From positions 1,178,001 to 1,242,000 of the forward strand of contig NBBA01000014.1 of the NCBI GenBank assembly GCA_002794785.1: a DNA stretch of 64,000 bases, read 5' to 3'. Shown here in pieces: positions 12,201 through 23,026 of the stretch. The first letter of the stretch is position 1. Each line of letters opens with the position of its first letter. The position numbers and the translations under genes are program-made. Under the pieces are notes generated by a model. It ran no database searches. It had not been told where the DNA came from and saw nothing but the letters and a program-made list of their open reading frames with translations. This stretch comes from Coniferiporia sulphurascens. Its lineage: Eukaryota; Basidiomycota; Agaricomycetes; Hymenochaetales; Hymenochaetaceae.

Positions 12201-12450
12201 TACGCTCCAGAGTCCTAAAAAGCTAAATATACTGAGACCTTACTGGTAGAAGCAGAACGTGAGAGTGGAAACAAGATACGTATTCATGAATAGGCGGCAG
12301 TACCTATACAGCAAAAACCACTTGGTGCGCAGCATAATCCGTTAAGTCGCATATTCAAAAAGATTACTCGCGTTCAGCAGAAGATGGCTGATCTGAATTG
12401 GGCATTACTTTACGTTAAATACAAACTTCGGAAAAGAGTAAAGACAAATA
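9300..12450. repeat. Right-arm DUF6533 tandem unit 1
   Basis: This matches 12,480-15,650 in the same direction at an offset of about 3.14-3.2 kb. Landmarks are the GTCCGACGCTTGG text at about 9,853 and 13,008, the C-terminal exon at about 10,000 and 13,190, the DUF6533 exon at about 11,480 and 14,630, and a flank at about 12,290 and 15,480. Relative to the left arm (1-7,180) the unit is inverted. It holds DUF6533 copy C and a conserved short - strand frame near 9,361-9,558. Confidence 0.75.
9988..11680 (-). CDS. DUF6533-domain multi-pass membrane protein, copy C
   Basis: Read on the - strand, the DUF6533 exon (about 11,545-11,375) keeps the C-Y-E-Y-L-M-T-L-D-D-E-V-E-F-F-W-G-R-K-F core. Later exons give G-L-I-S-A-W-G-A-L-L-I-Y-D near 10,760, L-L-R-D-G near 10,640 and a N-I-L-A-F-L-V-C-L-L helix near 10,480. 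The C-terminal exon with S-R-L-M-V-N-I-Q-N-P ends at 9,988. The donor after the DUF6533 exon reads GCAAGT where copies A and B have GTAAGT (GC at 11,374-11,373). No ATG was found for the first exon. Similarity to copy D is high. It could be a live gene or an early pseudogene. Confidence 0.58.
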
Positions 12451-12493
12451 GCGCACTTTATAGTTTCCCCTGAGTTGTTTATTTCCTCATGGG

Positions 12494-12862
12494 TCACGGG
12501 AGACTAGTGCAGTTATTTTTCGTACGTCTCCGCTTCAGCGCCTCAAGAAGGCTTCGTCCTGTAACCTTATAGTGTGGCATCGAACCCAAATATCGATAGG
12601 GGGCCCACGCATAGTTCAGGGTCAGGGACAGATTCTCAGCTTCGTGGGTTACTAGACAGAATCCAAATTGTATCGCATCTAGGATCAAAGTGACCCGAGT
12701 TGTTGAGCTTGAGCAAGAGTCTAGTCGTGTTACTTTCAAGGAAGAGAAGTTGCAGGCCATGTCCGGCAAAGTCCGTATTATATAAACTCCGATGAGCATC
12801 AGTACGAAGGCTTTACATAATCTCCGATGTGGTTTGCTTCTTCTCAACTCAAACCAATTCAT
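12494..12862 (-). CDS. Hypothetical small protein or exon in the right-arm repeat
   Basis: An uninterrupted - strand frame from an ATG at 12,862 to a stop at 12,494 encodes about 122 residues with an L-M-L-I-G-V hydrophobic stretch near its start. A diverged counterpart with L-M-L-V-G-V lies on the same strand at 9,361-9,558 in the other repeat unit, so the block belongs to the duplicated segment. I do not recognise a family. It could be an exon of a decayed membrane-protein gene, or chance conservation within a repeat. Confidence 0.25.
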   Translation of the reverse strand: MNWFELRRSKPHRRLCKAFVLMLIGVYIIRTLPDMACNFSSLKVTRLDSCSSSTTRVTLILDAIQFGFCLVTHEAENLSLTLNYAWAPYRYLGSMPHYKVTGRSLLEALKRRRTKNNCTSLP

Positions 12863-13183
12863 GTGTAACACAATTCAGCAACACTTCGACATTTTCCGGC
12901 TTCGCATGCATCCATTAAATATAATAAATATCCACAGTTCGTAACCTAATGTTACATATTGCATACAATAAGTACAATCGCAATCACGTCCAGAGAAATG
13001 CGATAGTCCGACGCTTGGTCGCCTGATCAAGTCCGTTGGGAACGCCCAAAATATCATTCTTTCAGCTTTCATCAATATTCTTTAAACCGTCGCCTGACGT
13101 GCTGCGTTTCATCTTGTAGTTGAGAAAAAGGTATAATAGCGACGCACCGGAATCTTCTCTGCATTAATATTGTTCTCTATTTT

Positions 13184-14800
13184 TCAGGCCGTGTCGGTCC
13201 AAGACGGGGAGCGAGATCGGTCGACCCCAAGTTCGAAGTCCGGCATACTCGACTGAGCTGCCGACTCGACCCTCAACACAGTTGAATCCAACCCAAAGGT
13301 GTTGGCAACCATACTAGTCAGCTGTTCTTCTACCGACGCAAAGGTATCAAATGATCTTGGGTTTTGTATATTCACCATGAGACGAGAGACGAGTACAACG
13401 GATAGTCTAATCGCCGTTAAACGTGAGCATCGCTTTAAAGAAGGAACAAAAAACGACACATACACACTCGTACAAGATGTAAGGACATCCTTTAAGATCG
13501 GCTAGTTCGGAATGAGGCGATGCCATCTGGTTGTCATGATTACCACATACCGGTGCTAGCTACAAATTTATAAGTACATCAGGGATGTAACTTCGTTGAT
13601 GAAGGGTAAACAGACCAGAAAGGCGAGTATATTCAAAAGGTTTGCCATTACCATAACACTTAGCTAGCATCAGTTTCACGCCGCTGGCGGAGAAATGATG
13701 TGTCCACATACAAGAAGTAGATTGATCCTTTGCCAGCTTTTAGTGCAATGTCACGCGAAGTCGGACCGATCATCGACTCACCATCTCGAACAAGCACATT
13801 GAAGAACCGACTAGGCCCCGTCTTCCAGATTTCGACAGCTTTCCAGAGCGTCAAGGAGAATATAACCGTATCGTAAATAAGAAGAGACGCCCAAGCGCTC
13901 GTTAAATCTATAGAGAATAATTGTGTGAGGTAACAAGACGCTTGCAACTGGAACATACGGATCTCCCTGGTTTGATATTGGTCAGTGCGCAAAAATAGGT
14001 GGCAGAAGAAAATTAGCCGTACTCTTCCTTTTCCAGCGCGGAGTGACATCCGGAGATAGTTGGCACAATCGTGAGGTCGGAGTTAGATGATTTCACAGCA
14101 ACAGACCACTATCAGTTTTGTCATGAGCCTTCTGAAAGGTCTGATAGAAGAGAGTTGGTACAAACCGATCCCACCGCTAATGCACAGAAAAATAGGGATA
14201 CCAGGACCATAGTCATCCTCCTGCCGCGTCCATATAGCGCATAAGTACGGACAGCAAGAATCACTGCGTTTAGTCTTTAGTGGCCCAGTAGTTCATCGAA
14301 AGGTAGTAAATAATATAAGATTAGCTTACCACCCACGCAGACTTGGATCACCAATCTGCAGACCTGGTTGATTATGTATAGCTTATTGCAACTTCGTGAT
14401 GGTCAGCTCAAACGTCAAAGTAAGGTAATGTCAAAGTGCCTTACTCCTATCAATGATCGAATACTGAGGATCGGCAAATATCCAATGAGGCAAATTGTAG
14501 ACCAACCACTTACCTTCAGCGGCAAGGTGCTAAAGTTATGTACGATCACGAACACACTAGCAAATATGGACGCATAGCGATTGATGAAATACAGATTTGT
14601 CACCGAATTAAATTTGCGGCCCCAGAAGAATCTGACTTCATCATCAAGAGTCACGAGATACTCGTAGCATAGCACGGCTGGCAGAAAATCCGGTTCAGCA
14701 GTCCAGTCATGACTTAAAGAAGAGCAGGTTGACTTACAAACTCCTATAAGCGTAGAGTAGTTGAATAATTGCCTTTTGAAGAGAAGCATGGAGAGGGAGT
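13184..14800 (-). CDS. DUF6533-domain multi-pass membrane protein, copy D
   Basis: On the - strand the DUF6533 exon (about 14,690-14,510) gives C-Y-E-Y-L-V-T-L-D-D-E-V-R-F-F-W-G-R-K-F. Later exons give L-A-V-R-T-Y-A-L-Y-G-R near 14,240, T-I-S-G-C near 14,060, a W-A-S-L-L-I-Y-D-T-V helix near 13,890, and L-V-R-D-G near 13,800. The C-terminal exon with S-R-L-M-V-N-I-Q-N-P stops at 13,184. In the segment matching copy B's first exon, the position equal to Q in B (A-Y-R-N-L-Q) is a stop codon here. The N terminus therefore either uses a different frame (ATG near 14,789) or is lost. Possibly a pseudogene. Confidence 0.55.
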
Positions 14801-15702
14801 CGGTTAGTAAAGAGCTTTGCTAACTAAGCGGCGAATTTGTAAAAAATTTACACTTGCTGCGTAACTTCCGCAATTGATGTTTGAGTCTGCATGTCAGGAG
14901 GCGGTCGGGCTGGTTTACGATGGTCTCGAAGCACTTGCAAAGGTTAACGACTAGGGGAACATGAGACGAAGAGACGAGGATGAGGCTTGTAGTAATGACT
15001 TGCCTCTACTGTACTTAAGGAGGCCCTCATCATCGCCTAAACGCAAGCATCTAGGCCCGACAGCCACGCAATTTTCGGTTTTGTACATATTCACTTACGA
15101 GGATCAGAGTTATTCAATGAAGTCCTGTTCGCGAGACTTCTGACACACGTTGCCGAAGCAACTCGGAGCACTCCGAGAAACGAACAACAGTTGTTAGCCT
15201 GGTATGGAAACGATCTTCATGAGAAATAGAAAAACTCTTGCGATTGCGGTGTCGCAACTATCAAGCTCTAAATATGGTGCCTGAATCTAGCTGAGTGTGT
15301 TCATCTCGGCGCATCTTCCTGCCAACGGAATGACATCTGCTCTACAGGGCATCACCGCGTTCAGGTACACACTGTCTTGGTATCCAGTCATCATGCATCA
15401 AATTCCCTGATAAGTAGCTAAATATGCTGAGATGCTGTCAGTGTGCAGAAGGAAACGTGAGAACTGATATAGAAAAGCGTACTCATAAGGGACACTCGGT
15501 ATAGCGGAAAGCGCTTGGCGCCTGTCACCCCGCCACTGAGGGAAGTAATTATGCCTAGCCGAAAGAAACCTTCTCCGCGAGAATATAATCACTTCGGCAC
15601 GGAATGGGAGATGTCAATTAATTACGAGCAAAGGACATAACAGGACGAGAGGATTAAAAACACTCTAGGGTGGACCAAAGAACGCCTGTATACATGCCGC
15701 TT

Positions 15703-17451
15703 TTATCGCATCATTCTTACCCACCACTCTCCAGCTTCTTTCATGCGTTTGCTGGCTATTGTAGCGACCTCCTCACCCCAAACATCCTCCGGCGCAAGGC
15801 CACTCGCGCACCCCTCAGCGTGCTTTTTAAACTCTGGCCAGTCGAACACGACACAGTTCTGCACTGACAGAGGCTCGGATGACTTCCAGCGCGTAAACAC
15901 CGCCTTGTTAGGCACACGATGTGGAGGAATGAGCGAGCGCCCACGGAAAAGGTCTTCGTAGATGTACGCAACATCGGTCTCGTCAATGGGAAGACGGCTA
16001 TAATAGATTAGACACTCCCGTCAAGAACGGACTATGAATTTAATTCAAATGCAGCGTACTTGATTGTTTCACCAGCGATTTTTTCTTCCCTCACGAGCAG
16101 CTCCCGCAGCAGTTTCTCATAGGTTTTCCGCCTATTTTTAATCCACAAAGGGTTTGCAATCGGTCGTCCTGCGACTTCACAAAGCACATATGCCGCAGCG
16201 TTGAGCCCAAATATTGAAGGTATAGGACCTACGCATTATCCGAGTTAGATCAAATAGTTTCATGTAATCGAAGAGTTCAAAGGTGTTTACCAAAAACAGG
16301 TAAGATTCTGACGCGAAAATCATCAAACGGAGTCAGCTCCTGCACGTTTCCCTTCGTGCGTTCCTCTTCCGCAAGCGGAAGAAGTTTTATGTCTGCCTCT
16401 GGCTGTTCCGTTGAGTACACCACAGGAATGCCCGACGAGATTCCTGCTTTTCGCAGTTGTATGCGTACGGCGCGCGAGAGCGAGTCTTCTGCCGTACAAG
16501 AAATATCGGAAATTTGGATACGCGATGGATCGAGCTTTGAGCCTGCGCCCATAGAAGAGATCACCTAGAATCAATTTTATTGATATCAAAACGGGAACTG
16601 CTGACTGATGCAGAAAGTCAATCACCTTGATTTTGTTCGCGTGACAGTACTTGAGAAGATCGACTTTCGTAGTGATGTTGTCGATGGCATCTTAGCTTCA
16701 CAGTGAAAACCCGCAAGGTAAGGAATGCAAACTGGAGACATACCAATCACCCAGTCCATACCCTCAAGTAAACTTGCACCATCCTCCTTTCGCCAAAGGT
16801 CTTCACGAGCGTCAACTTCTACTTTCAGCGACATACGCATTAGCGCGCCCTTCATAGCCTGTACTTTGGAAGTTCCGACATCGCTTAGCGTTGCTGTTGC
16901 ATGCCTGTTTAATGATGACATTGTGACGCGGTCAAAGTCCACTAGACGAATATTGCTGATGCCTCTGCATACATCAATTACGTTAGAAACAAGTTAAAAC
17001 GGGAAGAGGACGGAGTCCTACTCTAGACGCACGATCTGACGAGCATCACTGCAGCCCAGCTACCAACACCTCCACAGCCTACGACAACAACTTTCGCTGA
17101 CCTCACTCGCTCCATGCCCTCCTCTTTGAAAAGGGCGTAGCACCGCGCTAGCTGCTCTCTGAAGAGCTCTTCTGGGTGTTCCCCTCGCAATATCCGTTCC
17201 TTGACAGGCTCGGCTCGCTCTGCTACAAGCTGTGAGACATGAGCAGGGATAGGTATATCTGACGGGTCCGGAAGTTCAGCAGACAAGCTCTCTCTCGCCA
17301 ATGCTTCCCTGATTTCCTCTCGGAGTTGTTGCCGTCGGCGACGCCGTACATAGCCTTGGTAGGTTGATATGACGCCGACAGTAGCCAAAGAGCCTGCTAC
17401 TGCGGCAAGCGCCAGTTGGGCTTTATGCGACTGAAGGTTGACAGTGCTCAT
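15703..17451 (-). CDS. tRNA threonylcarbamoyladenosine dehydratase (Tcd1/Tcd2, TcdA/YgdL family)
   Basis: This E1-like enzyme uses ATP to cyclise t6A37 of ANN-decoding tRNAs to ct6A; in yeast Tcd1 and Tcd2 sit on the mitochondrial outer membrane. Exon 1 (17,451 to about 17,038) encodes a hydrophobic segment at residues about 12-30 followed by an R-R-R-R-R-Q stretch, which fits a membrane anchor. It ends with the nucleotide-binding V-V-G-C-G-G-V-G-S-W-A-A loop. Exon 2 gives I-R-L-V-D-F-D-R-V-T-M-S-S-L-N-R-H, and later exons give D-N-I-T-T-K-V-D-L-L and M-G-A-G-S-K-L-D-P-S. The final exon ends W-W-V-R-M-M-R at 15,703. About six exons give roughly 480 residues, as expected for the fungal form. 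It is divergently placed from the F-box gene across about 400 bp. Confidence 0.92.
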
Positions 17452-17847
17452 CGTCCAGAAAGGTCACTCGAGGGAAGCCGGTCACTGTCAGGGCTGAAGA
17501 GAGCTTATTTTTGATTCAAAAAAGCCGGCCCTAGACTCCTCACGTGCGTCAGGAACCATTCATTACATAATAAGTATGGGCGCAAAAGAGGGCTCAGCCG
17601 CTCAGGAGTCAGGACAAACGGTCCTATTTATCTTAGGGGAAGGAAGAGACATAAAATTCATTTTTGAAAATAAATTTTTGACGTGGAAAAGCACTGTCGA
17701 AATTACTCCGAGGAACAGATAAACCTAACTAACTTGTGGATGATATAAACAAATTTCCTTTTTCAAATAACAACCCGTTGTGGCCGAACGTCGGCGCTTT
17801 GAGGCCGCTTAAGCTTAGCTACAAGCCATCTGCACCAAGTCCGAGTC
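17452..17847. other. Divergent intergenic region (Tcd gene and F-box gene)
   Basis: This roughly 400-bp non-coding stretch lies between two outward-pointing genes, so it presumably contains both promoters. An AT-rich block at about 17,650-17,690 stands out; no specific site can be assigned. Confidence 0.5.
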
Positions 17848-19926
17848 ATGGTATCTGCTGATAACCTACATTTTGATGTCCTCAGTCAAATCTTTGCGCA
17901 TATTTCTGGAGGAGACTTGATCTCGGTTGCGCTTGTTAGCAAAGCATTTTTGAATGGCGTTATGCCAAGGTTATACCACACTATCACATTCTCTCAATCA
18001 CAGGCAAAGAGGTATCCAAAGGTGCGTTGTCTTTGTTTATCAAACTTACAATTAGATTGACATGCTATAGAATGTATCCCCTTTTGCTTTGTTGTTGGCG
18101 CGGCCGTATTTAGCCATTCATGTTCGAATATGCGGTGAGTCCGGATCCCGCCCTTATCCTACCCAATGGAGTTGTAATCGATCGCCTTTTGTGTAGACAT
18201 CTCTGCACTTCCATTATATAAAGGCCAGCCAAATCAGGATTTTCTCGCAGACTGTGTCAAAGCTCTGGAAATATGTCCGAACTTAACGAGATTCAGGCTG
18301 GCGCCGAATGTCCTTCCCACTTTTTTGCGGTTGCTACCGGAAAAGGAAAACCTGAAGGATATCCACGTTAATGCACCTATTACAACCGATCAGGCTGAAA
18401 TTCTGTCTTCTCTGAAGGGTTTGAGAAGCGTTCGTCTCGATCATGGCTCATGGTGCTTGATGAACCTTTTCCCTAATTGGACATCCGCGCTAAGTCCAAC
18501 TCTGACCCACCTCACATTTACTGTAAGCCAGGCCTTATCTATCTGTGCTCAACGCTTGACCACTATCTGAAAGTGGACATCCGACTTAAACGAGTTCATT
18601 CTCGAACGCGCTCTTATGAATCTTCCCGGACTTATCAGTCTCCACATTCGAAATTGTATGAAAATCAGTCACACCATGGTATTCCGATTGACGTGTCATA
18701 CGCCACTTCTGGAAAGTCTTTCAGTTACGATATGGGTTCGTGTCCAGACTCTTGCTTCGAGCTTAACCCATTCTGATAATAGATCTCCAGGAAAACCCAA
18801 CGACTTCTTGCGCGTCCTTTGCCGATTTGGGCTGTTTGCGCCACCTCCACCTAGACACGCGAAACGCTCTTGCCCCTGAGTCGGTGCATTCACTATGGAG
18901 CAACATCTTATCTCACGTTGGAAGAACGCACGCACTCCTCACCAGTCTGACACTCCAGTTGTCCGAAGAGGTCGATATTTCCGACATTTTGGTCGCTGAG
19001 ATACTCGATGCGCACGCCGACACATTGACATCGCTCAAGTTTTCTAAATGCAGATTGAGTAATTCCAGCCTCAGACAGATATGCAGGCGGTGCAAGAATC
19101 TGGAAAAGCTGGCTATACACGTACCTATGAAAAAACTCGTAGGTTCAGTTTTCAACTGTAGACGGTAACGGAAAGTTAATTGTCTATTATTTTTTATCTA
19201 GTCGTCTTTTGCATCCGCGCTTGGCGAGTCCGTTTCGTTGCACACACTCGCCGACGAACCCGGTGCTCGTGCAACACACGGTCATCGCGCTACTCTGAGA
19301 CATGGAGACGTAAAAGCGTTTATGATGGCCTCCCCAAAGCTAAGAACTGTCTTTAGCGATAGTAGAGATTGGAGGGTAAGCCTTTCTCTTGTATTTTGTC
19401 GTGAAATTAGCAGAGCTCCGTCTTAATTTCGGCTCATGGTATCAAGGGTTCTGGGAATAGTGACAATCTTCAGATAACGCTTGGAAGGTTCAAGAACTCT
19501 GCATTCCCCAGTGTGATGACTTTTCCGTGACTGACAATGCCACTGTCGTTCACTATTCTTACGTACGCGTTATTTTATGCATTTGACAGGACTTCCTACT
19601 GAAGAGAACATTCGACCTTTAGTCTGGTTCGTGTTCCGATGTTGCGAGCACATCTTTACCTCTCCGCAGGTGACTATAACCGAAAGTGTTCATTCGGACT
19701 GCGGCCGATGCCCGCCCTCAGTTTTCTCGAGATTGATGTGTGGTCACATTATTCTTCGAGCAGTCATACATCGCATTACGTCGTAGATTTACACAGTAAG
19801 TTCACTGAAAAGACTATGTGTATCATCGTCGTCCAACCAGAGTCTACAGGAAGAAGGCTACGACTCTATCGCAATATGGGATTTACGTTATTTCAATGGA
19901 TAATCAAAGGGAACGGGCTAATTTGA
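17848..19926 (+). CDS. F-box domain protein with leucine-rich-type repeats
   Basis: The first exon (17,848-18,021) encodes an F-box-like segment: L-H-F-D-V-L-S-Q-I-F-A-H-I then L-I-S-V-A-L-V-S-K-A-F. Exon 2 is 18,071-18,134 and exon 3 is 18,197 to about 18,522. Later exons start near 18,572 and 18,790, the latter using the AG before GAAAACCCAACG to keep frame. They carry amphipathic leucine-rich segments such as L-R-H-L-H-L-D and L-T-S-L-T-L-Q-L, and another exon starts near 19,201. Such proteins usually act as substrate adaptors of SCF ubiquitin ligases. The 3' end is unresolved: after the donor near 19,376 no single frame joins cleanly, and candidate last exons lie at about 19,480-19,570 and 19,640-19,926. 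It may be damaged there. Confidence 0.62.
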
Positions 19927-20161
19927 CAATAGCCTGGAAAGAACGAAAATGATGTCTACATGGCCTGTTAGATCTGTCGAAATCACGGACTATGCAAAGT
20001 AAAAAAGTGTCCAAAGTACTCAGGGATATACAAGGGATGCAGAAGATGCAGAAAGAAGTACGCTTGGTCCATCAGGCAGGCAACAAGGATCACAAACTTC
20101 CGTCATAATGGTATGCGCAATTCGGACTAGAGCTAGCAAGATATCTGAAAACTCATCAGAA

Positions 20162-22854
20162 CTACGAAGAAACCGGTGCGATCTCATCTACTACAGAAAC
20201 CGCTGCTGCGGTATCGCTGACGGGGCACGAGAAGCCCCTCTTGGCGAGCGGTTTGCCAACGGATGGACCGCGTTTCCTCTTGACGCTTGAAGGGGAGGGA
20301 GGAGCTGCGCTGCCGGAGGGAGAAGGGAGTCTATCGCTGGACGATGGAGCAACGGATGGTGTCACGGTACCCGAGGAATCGGCCGAGCTAGAGGTACTTT
20401 TTACAACCTTAGAAGTGGACGTGGGCTGACCCGGAGCCGTTACACTAGAACTGTGGACAGTTCTAATCGTGGAAGTCGTGGACGTTGTCACGGTGTCCGG
20501 GGAATTGGCCGAGCTAGAGGTAATTTTAACGATTTTAGAAGTGGATGTAGGCTGACCCGGGGCCGTTACGCTAGAACTGCGGACGGTGCTAATCGCGGAT
20601 GTCGTGCTTAGTCCGACCCTAGTCGCATTTGAGCTTGACGAAAGCGAAACTGAAGTCGCTGCGCTGTTACTGGGTGCAGTTCTTGTCGAAGAGACTACGG
20701 TTGTTCCGGGCCTTGTCGTAGTCGCCGACTCGGTGAAGCATTTCTGTGTCTCGGATATAAGACTTCTGGATCAGAAGGGGGCGGCGGGCGTACATACCTG
20801 GAAAAAGGTGAAGTTGTCTTGGAACAGTGAAGTCTGGGTCGAGTCATCGAACAGCCCGGGGAAGGAGCCTTCTGCCCCCACATTCACGGAGACCCCACCG
20901 TCTATGTTGACGCAACCATCAATTTCAGCAGAAGCACTGGTAGCTCCACCGGTATCGATACTTCCGATCACACCTGCTTCAAGGCCCAGACCCAGAGTTG
21001 CCGATGTGTCTACGTCCAAAAAGACCGTAGCGGAGGCCCCGAAGGCGCTTAGACCGATGTTCAGCTGCGAAACGAAAGACATCTTCGGCAATTGCTCAAA
21101 TTTACCAAAAGATCGATCGAGACGCGCTTACAGTAGGAATTAAATGGGCTTCAAGAGTCGCATTGGAGGAGACGCTTGGGCTAAGTGAAAGCTTCAACGC
21201 TGGGAATTCCCATAGCACCTCATCATGAATATCATAAGGCATGCGGATAAAGAAATGAACTCACGTCCACTTTCAGGAGAGACCTTGGCTTGCGACGCTT
21301 GGTCGGCCGATTGTGGGAAGTACAGCGTCAGGCTGTCCACAGTGTAAGCGAGATCGATGCCCAGCTCGACATCGAGATCAATTGTGGCCGTTGCTTCAGC
21401 TTCAAGAACGAATGATGGGCCAAGCGTGAAAATGCTGGATTGCCTTCATTGGTTTGGGTACCCTCGGCGTAAACAAGGTCAGACTCACCCGGGAACGTCT
21501 ATTCCAGTGAGAGGAAGTGTAAAAAGCGGTATCTTTCCCGAGTCCAGTTCGCCCTATATAAGTGGTAATTGGTAAGCTCCGTCTCTTTCCGGTGCACGAC
21601 CCGAGACTATTGGAGGGCGTATAAACGTACAACAAGATTTGCATTGACGTCGAGGGAACCAACGATGTTTCCCGTCAACGCTAGGGTTGGTAGGACACTA
21701 TTCAGCACGAATTTTTAAGAAAAACCGGAGACAACTCACTTGCAAAGACCCCCGCTTTGGACAGCTTTGGGGGAATGATGGAGCCTGCAGCGGCAAAGCC
21801 CAACGTCGCGTTCGCTCCTACCTGTACTCCGATGTCAACACTTATCCCAAGTTCTTCATTATTTGAGCATGAGAGCGACTGGTTGAAAATATTGAATTGT
21901 TTGTTTATGTTGATGGGTAAAGTCGTCTCCTTGGAATCGTTGAAACTAGTGGGATTTGATAGGCTCTGCGAGATACCTTGGTGCGAGTGGAGCGAGTTTC
22001 AGTGCACGATATAGATATCAATAAACCATGCATTTACCTTTTAGCTTAGATTTAATGGAGCTCAGAAGGCCACGCTGGTCGATTTTGTTAGAACGGCTGC
22101 GAAAGACCGAGGGTGCCGCGCTCGTGTCTTCGTCAGAACCGGAGAAAGTGGGTCCGGATATGAAAAATGTAAGTCGCCATTTCTTCGTGTCGGTTAGTCA
22201 GTGATCTACATACGCCTGATGGGTGTGAAGGAGAGACTTACGACGAAGGTGGTGCTTGATCGAAGTTCATGTCAATTGAAAGCGCATACACCATGGGTGT
22301 CACTCCCGGGGCGCGTCGTAGCAGTCTAGATTTCGTGTCAGCCGGGATGGACTGATCTTCTGGCACCCAAGCATTTGCAACGCGAGCAAATGGACCCGTT
22401 CCACACTGAGATATGGGACCAAATCAGTAACAAGGTGACGACTGCGGGGATTACTATACGAACTTCCTCCGGTAGGCGGACTACGGTGTTAACTGCACCG
22501 TTCTGATATAGATGGGAACACATGTTTTCATCGCCTGAGCAAACGAGGCGGATATCTTGAGCAGGCATGGTCGCCGAACAATTGAGGATTTCCCATCCTG
22601 CTGCTGTCGTTATATCTGAGATTTGATCAGGAGAACCGTTCTGTAAGGGAAATGAGCAAACAGTCAAGGGGGGAATGGTACACCGGGCCCGGGAGCCATA
22701 CAATTTGAATGCTTCCGGACATCGAGTTCTCGCTTGCGGGAACGTCGTAAGAGCATACACCTTGTAGGCATGGCTTCGACCAGTCATTTGCGGCTAATAT
22801 AACCAAAGGGAGAAAAGAAAAAATAATGATCAAAGAATTCAAAGAGTTCGCCAT
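20162..22854 (-). CDS. Secreted protein of a duplicated basidiomycete family, paralogue 1
   Basis: The start at 22,854 (M-A-N-S) aligns with the starts of paralogues 2 and 3; an upstream in-frame ATG at 22,866 is not conserved. A signal peptide (about 20 residues) is followed by D-W-S-K-P-C-L-Q-G-V-C-S-Y-D-V-P. Next comes I-S-D-I-T-T-A-A-G-W-E-I-L-N-C-S, then V-R-L-P-E-E and C-G-T-G-P-F-A-R-V. About ten exons follow with short beta-rich repeats of the L-A-F-T-V-D type, then a Ser/Thr-rich linker with an internal duplication. The end is K-R-G-F-S-C-P plus about 20 residues. The family resembles fungal proteins annotated with DUF7029 and DUF7223, but that assignment is from memory. Function is unknown; an extracellular or wall location is likely. 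Confidence 0.78.
20360..20625 (-). repeat. Tandem duplication (about 135 bp) in the Ser/Thr linker of paralogue 1
   Basis: The segment at about 20,360-20,490 recurs at about 20,495-20,625 with small differences. Both copies encode S-S-V-T-A-P-G-Q-P-T-S-T-S-K on the - strand. Paralogue 2 has only one such block (A-M-A-P-G-Q-H-V-S-T-S near 25,640), so the duplication arose after the genes separated. Confidence 0.85.
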
Positions 22855-23018
22855 TGGATAAAACATTTCAGTAGAATTGGTCAAACAGTAAAAGTAAGTG
22901 GAGAAAGGGTGAAAAGAAAGTTGGAAAAAAAGAACGAAATAGCGAAGACGAAGGAAGAAGCTAGAGCAGAAGTAGTACGTCACCTGGACATACGCGCTAC
23001 CTTCCAAGTCTTAGCGAG

Positions 23019-23026
23019 TATTTATA
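23019..23026 (-). promoter_or_regulatory. TATA box of paralogue 1
   Basis: The - strand reads TATAAATA about 165 bp upstream of the 22,854 start codon, inside a block conserved with the equivalent position of paralogue 2. Confidence 0.6.

Larger units (their letters stand above)
12480..15650. repeat. Right-arm DUF6533 tandem unit 2
   Basis: This is a direct repeat of unit 1 placed immediately after it, carrying DUF6533 copy D. The far end (about 14,950-15,650) has no gene that I recognise but matches about 11,800-12,450. Examples are the GACACACG-containing text near 15,140 with its partner near 11,980, and CTGGTATGGAAACGATC-like text near 15,200 with its partner near 12,030. Confidence 0.72.
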
